This document shows positions 7,474 through 15,593 of a stretch of 64,000 nucleotides of DNA, piece by piece. Numbering within the stretch: position 1 is the stretch's first letter; each line of letters begins with the position of its first letter. The stretch spans positions 62,001 to 126,000 of the forward strand of contig CAJOLW010000035.1 of the NCBI GenBank assembly GCA_905235525.1. The letters are read 5' to 3'. This stretch comes from an uncultured Bacteroidaceae bacterium (GTDB lineage: Bacteria; Bacteroidota; Bacteroidia; Bacteroidales; Bacteroidaceae). The notes under the pieces were generated by a model, which was given only the letters and a program-made list of their open reading frames with translations, made no database searches and was not told where the DNA came from. A program made the translations under genes and the position numbers.

Positions 7474-8794
7474 TTTACGTACTAAAGCGTATTCTTGGGT
7501 GCCCAGCCTCTATCTGGGTGAGGCATTGCCTTTCTCTGCGGTGATGCTCATTTCGGTCATCATGTTCCAGGAGTTCGGTTTGACCGATGGACAAATTACG
7601 GTCTATACAGGATGGCTTGGATTACCTTGGGTCATCAAGCCCATCTGGAGTCCTGTCATTGACAATCTGAAAACGAAGCGTTGGTGGATTGTCACCATGC
7701 AGTTCCTCATGGGTGTGGCATTGTCTCTGGTGGCATTCACCATTCCTACTGATTTCTGGCTGCAAGGCATACTCGCCATCTTTATGCTCATTGCTTTTGC
7801 CAGTGCCACTCACGACATCTCTGCTGACGGCTTTTACATCATCGGTCTCCCCGACAAGGAGCAGGAACTGTATGTGGGTGTGCGCAACACGTTCTATCGC
7901 ATCGGCATGGTGATAGGGCAGGGTGGATTGGTGCTTTTGGCTGGTTATCTGCAAGAATGGGCAAAAGCCAACCATCAATCCAATGGAGGTGACATGGATT
8001 TTTCACTTTTCACTTTTCACTTTTCACTTTCTGCCATATCCGCTTCCTGGATGACGGTTTTCATCATTTTGGGTGTTCTAATGTTCCTTTTGGCACTTTA
8101 TCACGCCTTCATTCTTCCTAAGGTGGAGACGGTGGTACACGACCGCTTCGACTTCGTGGTGCAGTTGCGTGAGTTCTGGCAAACCCTTAAGGTCTTCGTT
8201 ACCAAACCCCACCTCATCTCCGCCCTCTGCTTCATCCTGCTGTTCCGTCTGCCCGAGGGATTGCTCACCAAAATCGTGCCGCTCTTCCTCAAGCGTGGTG
8301 CGGATGAAGGTGGTCTTGCCATGAGCGATGTGGATTTCGGCTTCATCTACGGCACCCTCGGTGTCATTGGCCTCCTGCTTGGTGGCATCATTGGCGGTTG
8401 GGCTGTGTCGAAGTGGGGCTTGAAGAAATGCCTTTGGCCTCTTGTACTCTGCATCACCTTGCCCGACATCGTCTATGTCTATCTCAGTTATTTCCCCACA
8501 GACAATCTCTGGCTTGTCGGCTCCTGCGTCTGCATCGAGCAGATAGGCTATGGTCTCGGCTTTGCCGCCTATACCCTCTATCTCGTCACCTTCTCTCGTG
8601 GCGAACGCTCTACGGCAGTTTTCTCCATCTGTACCGCTGGTCAGTACCTTGGCGGCGTGATGATTCCCGGCATGGTGTCGGGTCTCATCTCTGAAAATGT
8701 AGGCTATCAGAGTTTCTTTTGGATTGTCATGCTCTTCTGCCTTGTCACTTTCGCTGTGACAGCATTTGTGAAGATTGAAGATCACAAGGATTGA
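7466..8794 (+). CDS. MFS transporter, AmpG-like muropeptide permease
   Basis: A 442-residue, 12-TM permease. Its start, SWVPSLYLGEALPFSAVML, and the following GLPWVIKPIWSPVIDN motif are typical of Bacteroidetes AmpG-like proteins. It overlaps the preceding paralogue by 8 nt. Residues about 179-189, in the mid-molecule loop region, are encoded by a CACTTTT-word repeat (8000-8034). It is the last gene of the operon that starts at 2449, and a strong hairpin follows. The specific substrate is not shown. Confidence 0.82.
   Translation: MSDLRTKAYSWVPSLYLGEALPFSAVMLISVIMFQEFGLTDGQITVYTGWLGLPWVIKPIWSPVIDNLKTKRWWIVTMQFLMGVALSLVAFTIPTDFWLQGILAIFMLIAFASATHDISADGFYIIGLPDKEQELYVGVRNTFYRIGMVIGQGGLVLLAGYLQEWAKANHQSNGGDMDFSLFTFHFSLSAISASWMTVFIILGVLMFLLALYHAFILPKVETVVHDRFDFVVQLREFWQTLKVFVTKPHLISALCFILLFRLPEGLLTKIVPLFLKRGADEGGLAMSDVDFGFIYGTLGVIGLLLGGIIGGWAVSKWGLKKCLWPLVLCITLPDIVYVYLSYFPTDNLWLVGSCVCIEQIGYGLGFAAYTLYLVTFSRGERSTAVFSICTAGQYLGGVMIPGMVSGLISENVGYQSFFWIVMLFCLVTFAVTAFVKIEDHKD
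8000..8034 (+). repeat. CACTTTT-word repeat in frame within the permease gene
   Basis: Four near-identical 8-nt units (TTTTCACT) encode an FSLFTFHFSLS-like stretch between two membrane segments. It is another case of short-word insertion into a reading frame. Confidence 0.8.
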
Positions 8795-8811
8795 AATTCG
8801 TCAAAAACATA

Positions 8812-8846
8812 AGAAGAGCCACGACAACCATTGTCGTGGCTCTTCT
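8812..8846. terminator. Bidirectional hairpin terminator
   Basis: Arms 8812-8827 and 8831-8846 form a perfect 16-bp stem with a 3-nt loop. The hairpin lies between the convergent permease (stop 8794) and lipoprotein (stop 8864) genes. Confidence 0.88.
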
Positions 8847-8863
8847 ATATTATATATAATTGA

Positions 8864-9451
8864 TTAGAGACCGAGTGCGTTCTTTGCAGCACCTGCAGCA
8901 TTGTCGATAGCCTTACCAGCAGACTGCTTGCCACTTTCAACAGCGTTGTTGGCAGCGTCTGTAGCCTTCTGAGCGGCAGCATTAGCCGCATCGTTAGCCG
9001 CATTGGCCGCATCGTTGGCAGCACCTACCACAGCATCCTTGGCATCGCCAGCCAGAGCGGCAGCATCTACAGGGATAGCCTTCACAGCAGAAACAACGCT
9101 GTTCAGGGTTTCGTTGCCAGCAGTGAACTGAGCAATCTTGTCCTCGTTCTCGCTGATGAACTGCTGCAGTTTAGCAATGTAAACTTTAGCCTCTTCCAAC
9201 TTGCCGTCAGCCTGCAATTTAGCGATGTATTCCTGAGCCTTCTGGAGGAGTGACTGAGTCTGCTCAGCGTCACCGGCTTCGAGTGCAGAAGAAAGAGCGG
9301 TGATGGTAGCGTCTGCATCAGCCTCTGGAGCCTCTGCTACAACAGAGTCGGCTGCGATAGAGTCAGTGTTGTCACCACCTTTAGTGGTACCATTACATGC
9401 AGAGAAAGTGATGGCTGCGACAGCCACGATTGCATAGAAAATCTTTTTCAT
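8864..9451 (-). CDS. Alanine-rich lipoprotein with coiled-coil and LEA-like repeats
   Basis: A 195-residue predicted lipoprotein. The signal peptide ends in ITFSAC, a lipobox with Cys19. An acidic linker is followed by a helical, Gln/Glu/Lys-rich central part (residues about 50-110). The C-terminal 80 residues consist of AANDAANAA- and GKAIDNAAGAA-type repeats, resembling amphipathic 11-mer LEA-like or apolipoprotein-like helices. No enzyme motif is present. It is divergently transcribed from the S41-like gene, with its own promoter at 9501-9508. A structural or stress-protective envelope role is possible but is inference. Confidence 0.75.
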   Translation of the reverse strand: MKKIFYAIVAVAAITFSACNGTTKGGDNTDSIAADSVVAEAPEADADATITALSSALEAGDAEQTQSLLQKAQEYIAKLQADGKLEEAKVYIAKLQQFISENEDKIAQFTAGNETLNSVVSAVKAIPVDAAALAGDAKDAVVGAANDAANAANDAANAAAQKATDAANNAVESGKQSAGKAIDNAAGAAKNALGL

Positions 9452-9500
9452 TTTGCTTTTAGTTTTTTAGGGTTAAACAATTATTTTACTAAACCGTCGC

Positions 9501-9529
9501 AAAGATAGCGAGTTTTTTCGTAACTTTGC
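9501..9529. promoter_or_regulatory. Back-to-back -7 boxes for divergent genes
   Basis: Minus-strand TATCTTTG (9501-9508) serves the alanine-rich lipoprotein. Plus-strand TAACTTTG (9522-9529) serves the S41-like gene. The boxes are only 13 nt apart, so polymerases at the two promoters would compete. Confidence 0.65.
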
Positions 9530-9553
9530 AACTTGAAATGAAAAATTGCTCTG

Positions 9554-10915
9554 ATGAAGACTTTTTTAACACATATTATTGTTCTTTATTGTGTGTTACT
9601 GGCAATCTCGTGTGGTGAAGACCGAACTTACGAGTATGAACAGAAAACCCAACACAACAGTTGGATCCGCAAGATGATGGTGGAGCATTATCTTTGGGCT
9701 GACTCTATCACTGATTATGAACCTTCGTGGAAGAGTTTCTTCGCTAAACCTGCTGATTTCCTGTCGGAGTTGGCGAAGCAGAGTAAGCATGACGATAAAT
9801 GGTCATACGTCGAGATAGACACATTAGGCGAGGATGCTCATAAGCGTGGCTATTTCAATCACGTGGAATCTTATGGCATCGATTATATCTTGATGACTGA
9901 CCCGACGGGACAAACCACCCGACAGATGCTCCGTGTGATAACTGTCTATCCAGGTAGTCCTGCAGACAGGGCGGGACTTTTGCGCAACGACTTCATCTGC
10001 TCATATAATGGCAATAAGTTGACAAACAATAACGTGTCGAAGTTGGAGAAGGGTGTGGAACGTACTTTGGAAGTGCGCCATATTGCGGAGAATGAAGAGG
10101 ATTACAGTTTGTATTGGAAAGACACTGTGACGGTCTCGTTGGGACATTCCGAATATGTGGAGGATGTGGCATATCCCGTCAATCGCATCATCAGTGTCGG
10201 TGACAACCTTGTAGGGTACCTCATGTGTACCCGTCTGACTGAAGGACCGGTCGAGGAACATGTGAGTTCCAATATTTTATATAGACAGTTGCTTGATGCC
10301 ATCATGATGCAGATGAAGGCTGCTGGGGTGGATGAGATGGTGCTTGATCTTCGCTTGTGCAACTTCGGTACGATTGACATGGCAAAGCGTCTTGCCAGTT
10401 ATGTGGTCAGTCCCGATGCCTTGGGCACTACATTCGTCCAGACTTTCTGGAATGAGGTGCATTCCGCCCAAAACAAGAGCATTCCATACGACACTTCTGT
10501 GAGCAACCTTGGTTTGAACCGCATCTATATTCTTACGGGACAATACACGCAAGGGGCAGCCGAGTGGCTCATCCATGCTCTTCAGCACTCGATGGGGGAG
10601 GAAAACGTCATCCTTGTTGGTTCGGCGACGAAGGGTCAGAACGTGATGACCAGCGAGGTGTGGCACGACTACTTTGTACGTCTCCACCCGGTGGTGGCGT
10701 ATGTGGCTGATGGAGCCGGTGATTACGAGTATGGAAGCATTGCTCCTACCATCGAACTGGACGAATCCGCCTATGTGGAACTCTATGATTATGGTGAGCC
10801 TGAAGAAATTCTTCTCAACATAGCAATCCGTCACATTTTGGGTTTAATCGGACAAGATGTCAGTGAAATAGGGGAGAATTCGGACAAAACGTCAGAAGAA
10901 GAGGGCATGGAATAG
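9554..10915 (+). CDS. S41-family (C-terminal processing protease-like) lipoprotein, probably inactive
   Basis: A 453-residue protein with a lipoprotein signal (LAISC, Cys20), so it is probably envelope-anchored. A PDZ-like segment (VYPGSPADRAGLLRNDFI) lies around residues 132-149, followed by an S41 core. In active S41 enzymes the serine lies in a T-A-S-A-S-E-like block. Here the block reads YTQGAAEW (331-338), so the nucleophile position is Gly334. The general-base lysine seems kept (TKGQ, Lys360, 26 residues later). It is therefore probably a pseudo-protease that binds C-terminal peptides or acts as a scaffold. The fold assignment is fairly secure; loss of activity is inference. Confidence 0.75.
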   Translation: MKTFLTHIIVLYCVLLAISCGEDRTYEYEQKTQHNSWIRKMMVEHYLWADSITDYEPSWKSFFAKPADFLSELAKQSKHDDKWSYVEIDTLGEDAHKRGYFNHVESYGIDYILMTDPTGQTTRQMLRVITVYPGSPADRAGLLRNDFICSYNGNKLTNNNVSKLEKGVERTLEVRHIAENEEDYSLYWKDTVTVSLGHSEYVEDVAYPVNRIISVGDNLVGYLMCTRLTEGPVEEHVSSNILYRQLLDAIMMQMKAAGVDEMVLDLRLCNFGTIDMAKRLASYVVSPDALGTTFVQTFWNEVHSAQNKSIPYDTSVSNLGLNRIYILTGQYTQGAAEWLIHALQHSMGEENVILVGSATKGQNVMTSEVWHDYFVRLHPVVAYVADGAGDYEYGSIAPTIELDESAYVELYDYGEPEEILLNIAIRHILGLIGQDVSEIGENSDKTSEEEGME

Positions 10916-10966
10916 GAGTTGCTGATGCACTTGGTCAGAATGTAAAACTAAAAACCAAGTGCTATT

Positions 10967-13054
10967 ATGAACAACAACTATCAGAATCAGAATGGGCAGC
11001 AACCGTCTGCCAAGGAGGTTCTTGAGAAATATGCAACGAACCTCGTGGAACGGGCTAAGAATGGCAAACTCGATCCCGTCATCGGTCGTGATGAGGAGAT
11101 TCGTCGAATCTTGCAGATTCTGAGCCGTCGCACCAAAAATAATCCTATATTGATTGGCGAGCCGGGTACGGGTAAAACCGCTATCGTGGAAGGCTTGGCA
11201 AGGCGTATCGTACGTGGCGATGTGCCTGAAAACCTGAAGGACAAACAACTCTACTCGCTCGATATGGGTGCCCTCATTGCAGGTGCCAAGTATCAGGGTG
11301 AGTTTGAGGAACGACTCAAGGCTGTCGTCAAGGCTGTTGTGGAGAGCCAAGGGCAGATCATCCTCTTCATTGATGAGATTCACACCCTTGTGGGGGCAGG
11401 TCAGACGAGTGGGGCGATGGATGCCGCCAACATCCTCAAACCTGCTTTGGCTCGTGGCGAATTGCGCTCCATCGGTGCCACGACGCTTGATGAGTACCAG
11501 AAATACTTCGAAAAGGACAAGGCACTCGAACGTCGATTCCAAACCGTCATGGTAGATGAGCCAGACGTGCCTTCTTCCATCTCCATCCTGCGTGGTTTGA
11601 AAGAACGCTACGAGAACCACCACAAGGTGCGTATCAAGGATGAGGCGATTATTGCAGCCGTTGAACTCAGCAACCGTTACATCACCGACCGTTTCTTGCC
11701 CGACAAGGCGATTGACCTGATGGATGAGGCTGCTGCCAAACTCCGTATGGAACGTGATTCCGTGCCTGAGGAGATCGATGAACTCAGCCGTCGGCTCAAG
11801 CAGATGGAGATTGAGCGTGAGGCCATCAAGCGTGAGGGTGACAAGGAGAAACTCGCCGAATTGAACAAAATCATCGACACCCTCAAGGCTGACGAGCGGA
11901 AACAGCGTGACAAGTGGGAAGGAGAGAAGGCACTCCTCAATCAGATTCAGAGCGACAAGCAGCAGATTGAACAACTAAAGTTCGAGGCTGACAAGGCTGA
12001 ACGTGAAGGCAACTATGGACGTGTGGCTGAAATTCGCTATGGCAAGTTGCAAAGTCTGGAGGAGGACATCAAGGCAGTGCAGTCCAAGCTTGCTGAGGCA
12101 CAGGGTGGGGCGGCACTGGTGAAGGAAGAGGTCGAGAGCGATGACATTGCCGATGTGGTGAGCCGTTGGACGGGCATCCCCGTAAGCAAAATGCAGACTT
12201 CCGAACGCACCAAACTCATCCACTTGGAAGAGGAACTGCACAAGCGTGTGATTGGTCAGGACGAGGCCATCCGTGCCGTCAGCGATGCTGTGCGCCGCAG
12301 TCGTGCTGGACTGCAAGACCCGAAGCGACCCATAGGTTCCTTCATCTTCCTCGGCACCACGGGTGTGGGTAAGACGGAATTGGCGAAGGCACTCGCTGAT
12401 TACCTCTTCGATGACGAGACCATGATGACTCGTATCGACATGAGCGAGTATCAGGAGAAGTTCAGTGTCACCAGGCTCATCGGTGCGCCTCCGGGCTACA
12501 TCGGTTACGAAGAGGGTGGTCAACTCACTGAGGCGGTGCGCCGTAAGCCTTACTCGGTGGTGCTTTTCGACGAAATCGAGAAAGCACACCCCGATGTGTT
12601 CAACACGCTCCTGCAAGTGCTTGACGATGGTCGTCTAACCGACAACAAGGGGCGTGTGGTGAACTTCAAGAACACCATTATCATCATGACCAGCAATGCC
12701 CAGCGAGAGCAACTCCGCAGCATCTTCCGTCCAGAGTTCTTGAACCGAATCGACGACATCATCACCTTCTCGCCCCTCAACGAGGCAGAAATCCAACAGA
12801 TCGTCCGTCTGCAAGTGGATAAGGTGGTCAAGATGGTGGCACAAAACGGCATCACGCTCAACGTGACCGACGAGGCAATCAGTGTCATCGCTAAGGCAGG
12901 CTTCGACCCGCAGTTCGGTGCGCGCCCTGTCAAGCGAGCCATTCAGGACAAACTGCTCAACGAACTTAGCAAGCGCATCATCAGTGGTGAAATTGAGCAT
13001 GAGAAGCCCGTTGCCGTCAAGGTCGCAGATGATGAACTCACGTTTGAGCAATAA
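10967..13054 (+). CDS. clpB: ClpB-type AAA+ disaggregase lacking the N-domain
   Basis: A 695-residue protein against about 860 for normal ClpB. It has NBD1 (GEPGTGKT Walker A, FIDEIHTL Walker B), the coiled-coil middle domain typical of ClpB (residues about 265-375), and NBD2 ([31 protein letters not shown]). The usual N-terminal substrate-binding domain of about 145 residues is missing. A 15-residue Asn/Gln-rich leader precedes the linker instead. Between TSN (sensor 1) and [10 protein letters not shown] only about 9 residues are present, where E. coli ClpB has about 29. ClpB works with DnaK to resolve aggregates. A full-length copy may exist elsewhere in the genome. Confidence 0.9.
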   Translation: MNNNYQNQNGQQPSAKEVLEKYATNLVERAKNGKLDPVIGRDEEIRRILQILSRRTKNNPILIGEPGTGKTAIVEGLARRIVRGDVPENLKDKQLYSLDMGALIAGAKYQGEFEERLKAVVKAVVESQGQIILFIDEIHTLVGAGQTSGAMDAANILKPALARGELRSIGATTLDEYQKYFEKDKALERRFQTVMVDEPDVPSSISILRGLKERYENHHKVRIKDEAIIAAVELSNRYITDRFLPDKAIDLMDEAAAKLRMERDSVPEEIDELSRRLKQMEIEREAIKREGDKEKLAELNKIIDTLKADERKQRDKWEGEKALLNQIQSDKQQIEQLKFEADKAEREGNYGRVAEIRYGKLQSLEEDIKAVQSKLAEAQGGAALVKEEVESDDIADVVSRWTGIPVSKMQTSERTKLIHLEEELHKRVIGQDEAIRAVSDAVRRSRAGLQDPKRPIGSFIFLGTTGVGKTELAKALADYLFDDETMMTRIDMSEYQEKFSVTRLIGAPPGYIGYEEGGQLTEAVRRKPYSVVLFDEIEKAHPDVFNTLLQVLDDGRLTDNKGRVVNFKNTIIIMTSNAQREQLRSIFRPEFLNRIDDIITFSPLNEAEIQQIVRLQVDKVVKMVAQNGITLNVTDEAISVIAKAGFDPQFGARPVKRAIQDKLLNELSKRIISGEIEHEKPVAVKVADDELTFEQ

Positions 13055-13312
13055 GGAAGAAAACGTTAGTGCCAATTCTGTAATTTGTGCCTAAAAAGGG
13101 GTGAGAGTCTAATCTATGCCATAGGGGAGACTCTCCCCCCCTTAGGGTATTTTACAAGCAATATTCAAAGCCTATAGGAAGTTGGTCTTTTTCAATACCC
13201 AATACGACCAGTCTCCTATTGGCTTTCTTTCGTGCCTGTCCTTAAAATGTTAAAAAAGACTTATTTACAAGTTTTTTCCCTATAATATCATCGTCATTAC
13301 ATAGAAAAGCAC
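13055..13312. other. Intergenic region with two hairpins
   Basis: No reading frame is convincing here. One hairpin pairs 13098-13110 with 13128-13140 (GGGG-t-GAGAGTCT with its complement), close after clpB. A second pairs 13167-13179 with 13214-13226 with one mismatch and has an inner GGTC/GACC pair; CTTTCTTT follows. They may be clpB terminators or part of a small structured RNA. Confidence 0.5.
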
Positions 13313-13320
13313 TACCTTTG
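13313..13320 (+). promoter_or_regulatory. -7 promoter box before the gpx relic
   Basis: TACCTTTG fits TAnnTTTG and lies 54 nt before the ATG of the truncated glutathione peroxidase gene. The promoter of the decayed gene appears intact, so transcripts could run into the terpenoid cluster. Confidence 0.6.
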
Positions 13321-13373
13321 TCAACATCATTTACAAAACCTGTTATTGCACAACACATTAATAAATTATCGGC

Positions 13374-13514
13374 ATGAAGAAAAACTGGATTTTAACTTTA
13401 CTTTTTATTCTGTTTGCTCTGAATGTTTCCGCACAAAACATTTATGATTTCATGGTGAAAGACGGTGGTGGTGAGGACGTGTCGCAAAATGATGTGCTGA
13501 AGGAATTGAAATGA
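13374..13514 (+). pseudogene. Truncated glutathione peroxidase-like gene (46 codons)
   Basis: The short frame encodes a signal peptide (MKKNWILTLLFILFALNVSA) followed by QNIYDFMVKDGGGEDVSQND. This looks like the mature N-terminus of Bacteroidetes thiol/glutathione peroxidases (pattern YDFxVKDxxGxxVSLxDY). It then ends at TGA (13512-13514), before the catalytic cysteine region. No continuation is seen in any frame before the next gene. It is best read as a deletion relic whose 3' part was replaced by the downstream cluster. A 46-residue exported peptide is less likely. Confidence 0.6.
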
Positions 13515-13517
13515 AAT

Positions 13518-13525
13518 TACGTTTG
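13518..13525 (+). promoter_or_regulatory. -7 promoter box at the head of the terpenoid-redox cluster
   Basis: TACGTTTG fits TAnnTTTG. It starts 4 nt after the relic's stop codon and lies about 28 nt before the ferredoxin ATG at 13553, giving a short leader. Confidence 0.6.
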
Positions 13526-13552
13526 TGATACTCGACTCAAATAAAAATTCAG

Positions 13553-14242
13553 ATGTCTCATAGATTGACTATATGTGCTTGCCGTTCGCGTGGCTTCATT
13601 TCCTCCCAGCAGGTGGCTCGGCTTGCTGCCATGGCAGAAGCCGAGGGATATGTCGTGGAAGTGGTGGCAGACTTCTGCCAGTTATGTGAGGAGGATTCTC
13701 CAGCGTTGGCTCAGATAGGTGACACGCTGGCGGCATGTCACCCGCGGGCTGTGACAAGTCTTCTGAAGTGGAGGAAGGTGGATGTGCCCGAAATTATAAA
13801 TTTACGTGAGGGTGAAGTGCATCAGTTCTCTTCTGTTCCTTCTGCCGATGCTGAGAACGTATGGCTTCAACGTGTTGAGGCTTTTCCGCAGCAGTGGGGC
13901 AAGGATGCGTGGTTTCCCACCATCGACAAATCGCAGTGTGCCGAGTGTGGCAAATGTTTGGATTTCTGCCCGTTTGGTGTGTATGAGATGGTGGAGGAGC
14001 GAGTGCGTGTGATGCATCCTTATCAATGTAAGAACAATTGCCCTGCCTGTGCCCGTACGTGCCCTGCTGGTGCAATCATATTCCCCAAATACGAACATAG
14101 TCCCATCAATGGAGGGACAGAACAGGAGGAACAGGCGGTGGGTTCAGACCCGTCAACTCTCTATGCTGACGCATTCAGGCAACGTCTGCAAGAGCGGCGC
14201 ATGGCAGGTGTGCCGTTGTTCAAATTGAAGAGAAAAGAATGA
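13553..14242 (+). CDS. Two-cluster [4Fe-4S] ferredoxin-domain protein
   Basis: A 229-residue cytoplasmic protein. The N-terminal half (1-120) has CACRSRG and CQLC cysteines and is not recognised. The ferredoxin part holds C129-x2-C132-x2-C135-x3-C139P and C159-x3-C163-x2-C166-x3-C170P, a slightly irregular pair of [4Fe-4S] sites. Its 4-nt overlap with the radical SAM gene strongly suggests that it feeds electrons to that enzyme. It is the first gene of the 22-kb cluster. The N-terminal half resembles small CoB-CoM-reductase-like modules only loosely, so I give no name. Confidence 0.8.
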   Translation: MSHRLTICACRSRGFISSQQVARLAAMAEAEGYVVEVVADFCQLCEEDSPALAQIGDTLAACHPRAVTSLLKWRKVDVPEIINLREGEVHQFSSVPSADAENVWLQRVEAFPQQWGKDAWFPTIDKSQCAECGKCLDFCPFGVYEMVEERVRVMHPYQCKNNCPACARTCPAGAIIFPKYEHSPINGGTEQEEQAVGSDPSTLYADAFRQRLQERRMAGVPLFKLKRKE

Positions 14243-15453
14243 TAAAAGATTATACATCTGTGATGGGGGCAAGTTTCCGCATCATGCGTGGCACCACACC
14301 ACGGTTGCTGTGGAAGTTTATGCGCAACTTTGCCTTGCGTAACCTCACCAACATGGCAGCCTTCGAACGCCGACAGCGTCGGGGTGAGCCATTCTTTCCC
14401 GCTTTTGTGATGATTTCGGTGACGGAGGCTTGCAACTTGTCTTGCTCTGGATGTTGGGTGTCACGTGGTGGGAAAAAGAGTCTGACGGTAGAACAGTTGG
14501 ATGGCATCATCAGCCAGTCGAAACGTCAGGGAAGTTACTTCTTTGGCATTTTGGGCGGTGAACCACTGATGTACAGAGGTTTGCTCGATGTGTGCCGTAA
14601 GCATTCTGACTGCTATTTCCAACTCTTTACTAATGCCACGCTCATCACTCCCGAGGTGGCTTACAAGATGGAGGAGGTGGGCAACATCACCCCGCTTATC
14701 AGTATGGAGGGGTTGCGTGAGGAAAGTGACCGTCGCCGTGGACGAGACCATGTGTATGAACGTACTTTGGCGGGATTGCGTGCCTGTAGGGAGGCGCGGC
14801 TCATTTTTGGTGTGGCGGCGAGCATCTGTAAGAGCAACTTCAAAGAATTGGTGAGTCGTCAGCATCTTGAAAACATGGCGAAGGAGGGTGCTGCTTTCCA
14901 GTGGTACTACATTTATCGCCCTGTGGGAGCCGATGCACATCCTGAGAATGCCCTCGACAAAGAGGAAGTGAGGCAATTGCGCGAGTTTGTTGTGGAACAG
15001 CGTCGTTCGGCACCGCTCATCATCATCGACACCTATTGGGGGGCTGACGGACGGGGCATGTGTCCTGGTGCAACGGGCATGAGTCACCACATCTCTCCTT
15101 CAGGAGCGGTGGAGTTCTGTCCTCCCCTGCAGATGTCGCGTGAGTGCCTCAATGCCGATGCCAGTAACTTGACTGACATCTTCCACCATTCAGCCTTCCT
15201 TGCCGACTTGCGCCACCTTACTGCTGAAGTGAGCCGTGGGTGCATTCTGCTCGAAGACCCTCAACGGCTGGTTGCTTTCCTCCAGCAACAAGGGGCAGAG
15301 GACACCACCTCCCGAGGTACGGTGATGCAGGAACTGCAACGGATGCAGCATCGGGCTGGACACGACATGAAAGAGGACGCAATTCCTGAGAAGAACCCTC
15401 TCTACCGAATGCTCCAGAAGAAGTACTTCTTTGGATTCGGGGCCTATGGATAG
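14239..15453 (+). CDS. Radical SAM enzyme, possibly acting on an isoprenoid lipid
   Basis: A 404-residue protein. The radical SAM cysteines are C65-x3-C69-x2-C72 in EACNLSCSGCW, followed by the GGEP SAM-binding motif (GILGGEPLMY). Further cysteines in GMCPGATGMSHH, VEFCPPLQ and RGCILLED may hold an auxiliary cluster, as in SPASM-like enzymes. Radical SAM proteins next to terpene cyclases include HpnH, which adds adenosine to hopene. This one has the same gene company but is not close enough by eye to be called HpnH. Possible chemistry: methylation, adenosylation or C-C joining of a terpenoid. It overlaps the upstream ferredoxin gene by 4 nt. Confidence 0.82.
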   Translation: MIKDYTSVMGASFRIMRGTTPRLLWKFMRNFALRNLTNMAAFERRQRRGEPFFPAFVMISVTEACNLSCSGCWVSRGGKKSLTVEQLDGIISQSKRQGSYFFGILGGEPLMYRGLLDVCRKHSDCYFQLFTNATLITPEVAYKMEEVGNITPLISMEGLREESDRRRGRDHVYERTLAGLRACREARLIFGVAASICKSNFKELVSRQHLENMAKEGAAFQWYYIYRPVGADAHPENALDKEEVRQLREFVVEQRRSAPLIIIDTYWGADGRGMCPGATGMSHHISPSGAVEFCPPLQMSRECLNADASNLTDIFHHSAFLADLRHLTAEVSRGCILLEDPQRLVAFLQQQGAEDTTSRGTVMQELQRMQHRAGHDMKEDAIPEKNPLYRMLQKKYFFGFGAYG

Positions 15454-15593
15454 TGAGGGTTGAGGGGAATAAGAATTAAGAACCTTTGGCTCGGCGAAGC
15501 CATTTAAGAGTTTAGAACAGAGGGTTTAGAATAAACTTAGATGGATTTCTGTGGTCTTTTACATTGTCTGTTGTCTTTTTATTATAGATATAA
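15454..15593. other. Intercistronic spacer with short-word repeats and a small hairpin
   Basis: The 140-nt gap contains GGCTCGGCGAAGCC (a small stem-loop), TTTAGA words (15507-15540) and TTGTCTGTTGTC (near 15565), an inverted match to the GGACAACG family. A related block (ACCTTTAGTTCGACGAAGTC) follows the first propeller gene near 21072. No promoter box is clear. Confidence 0.5.

Noticed and set aside
10892..11974. A 360-codon open frame on the minus strand across the clpB region
   Set aside because: It is antisense to the strongly conserved ClpB sequence, has no family features, and mirrors the codon pattern of the real gene.
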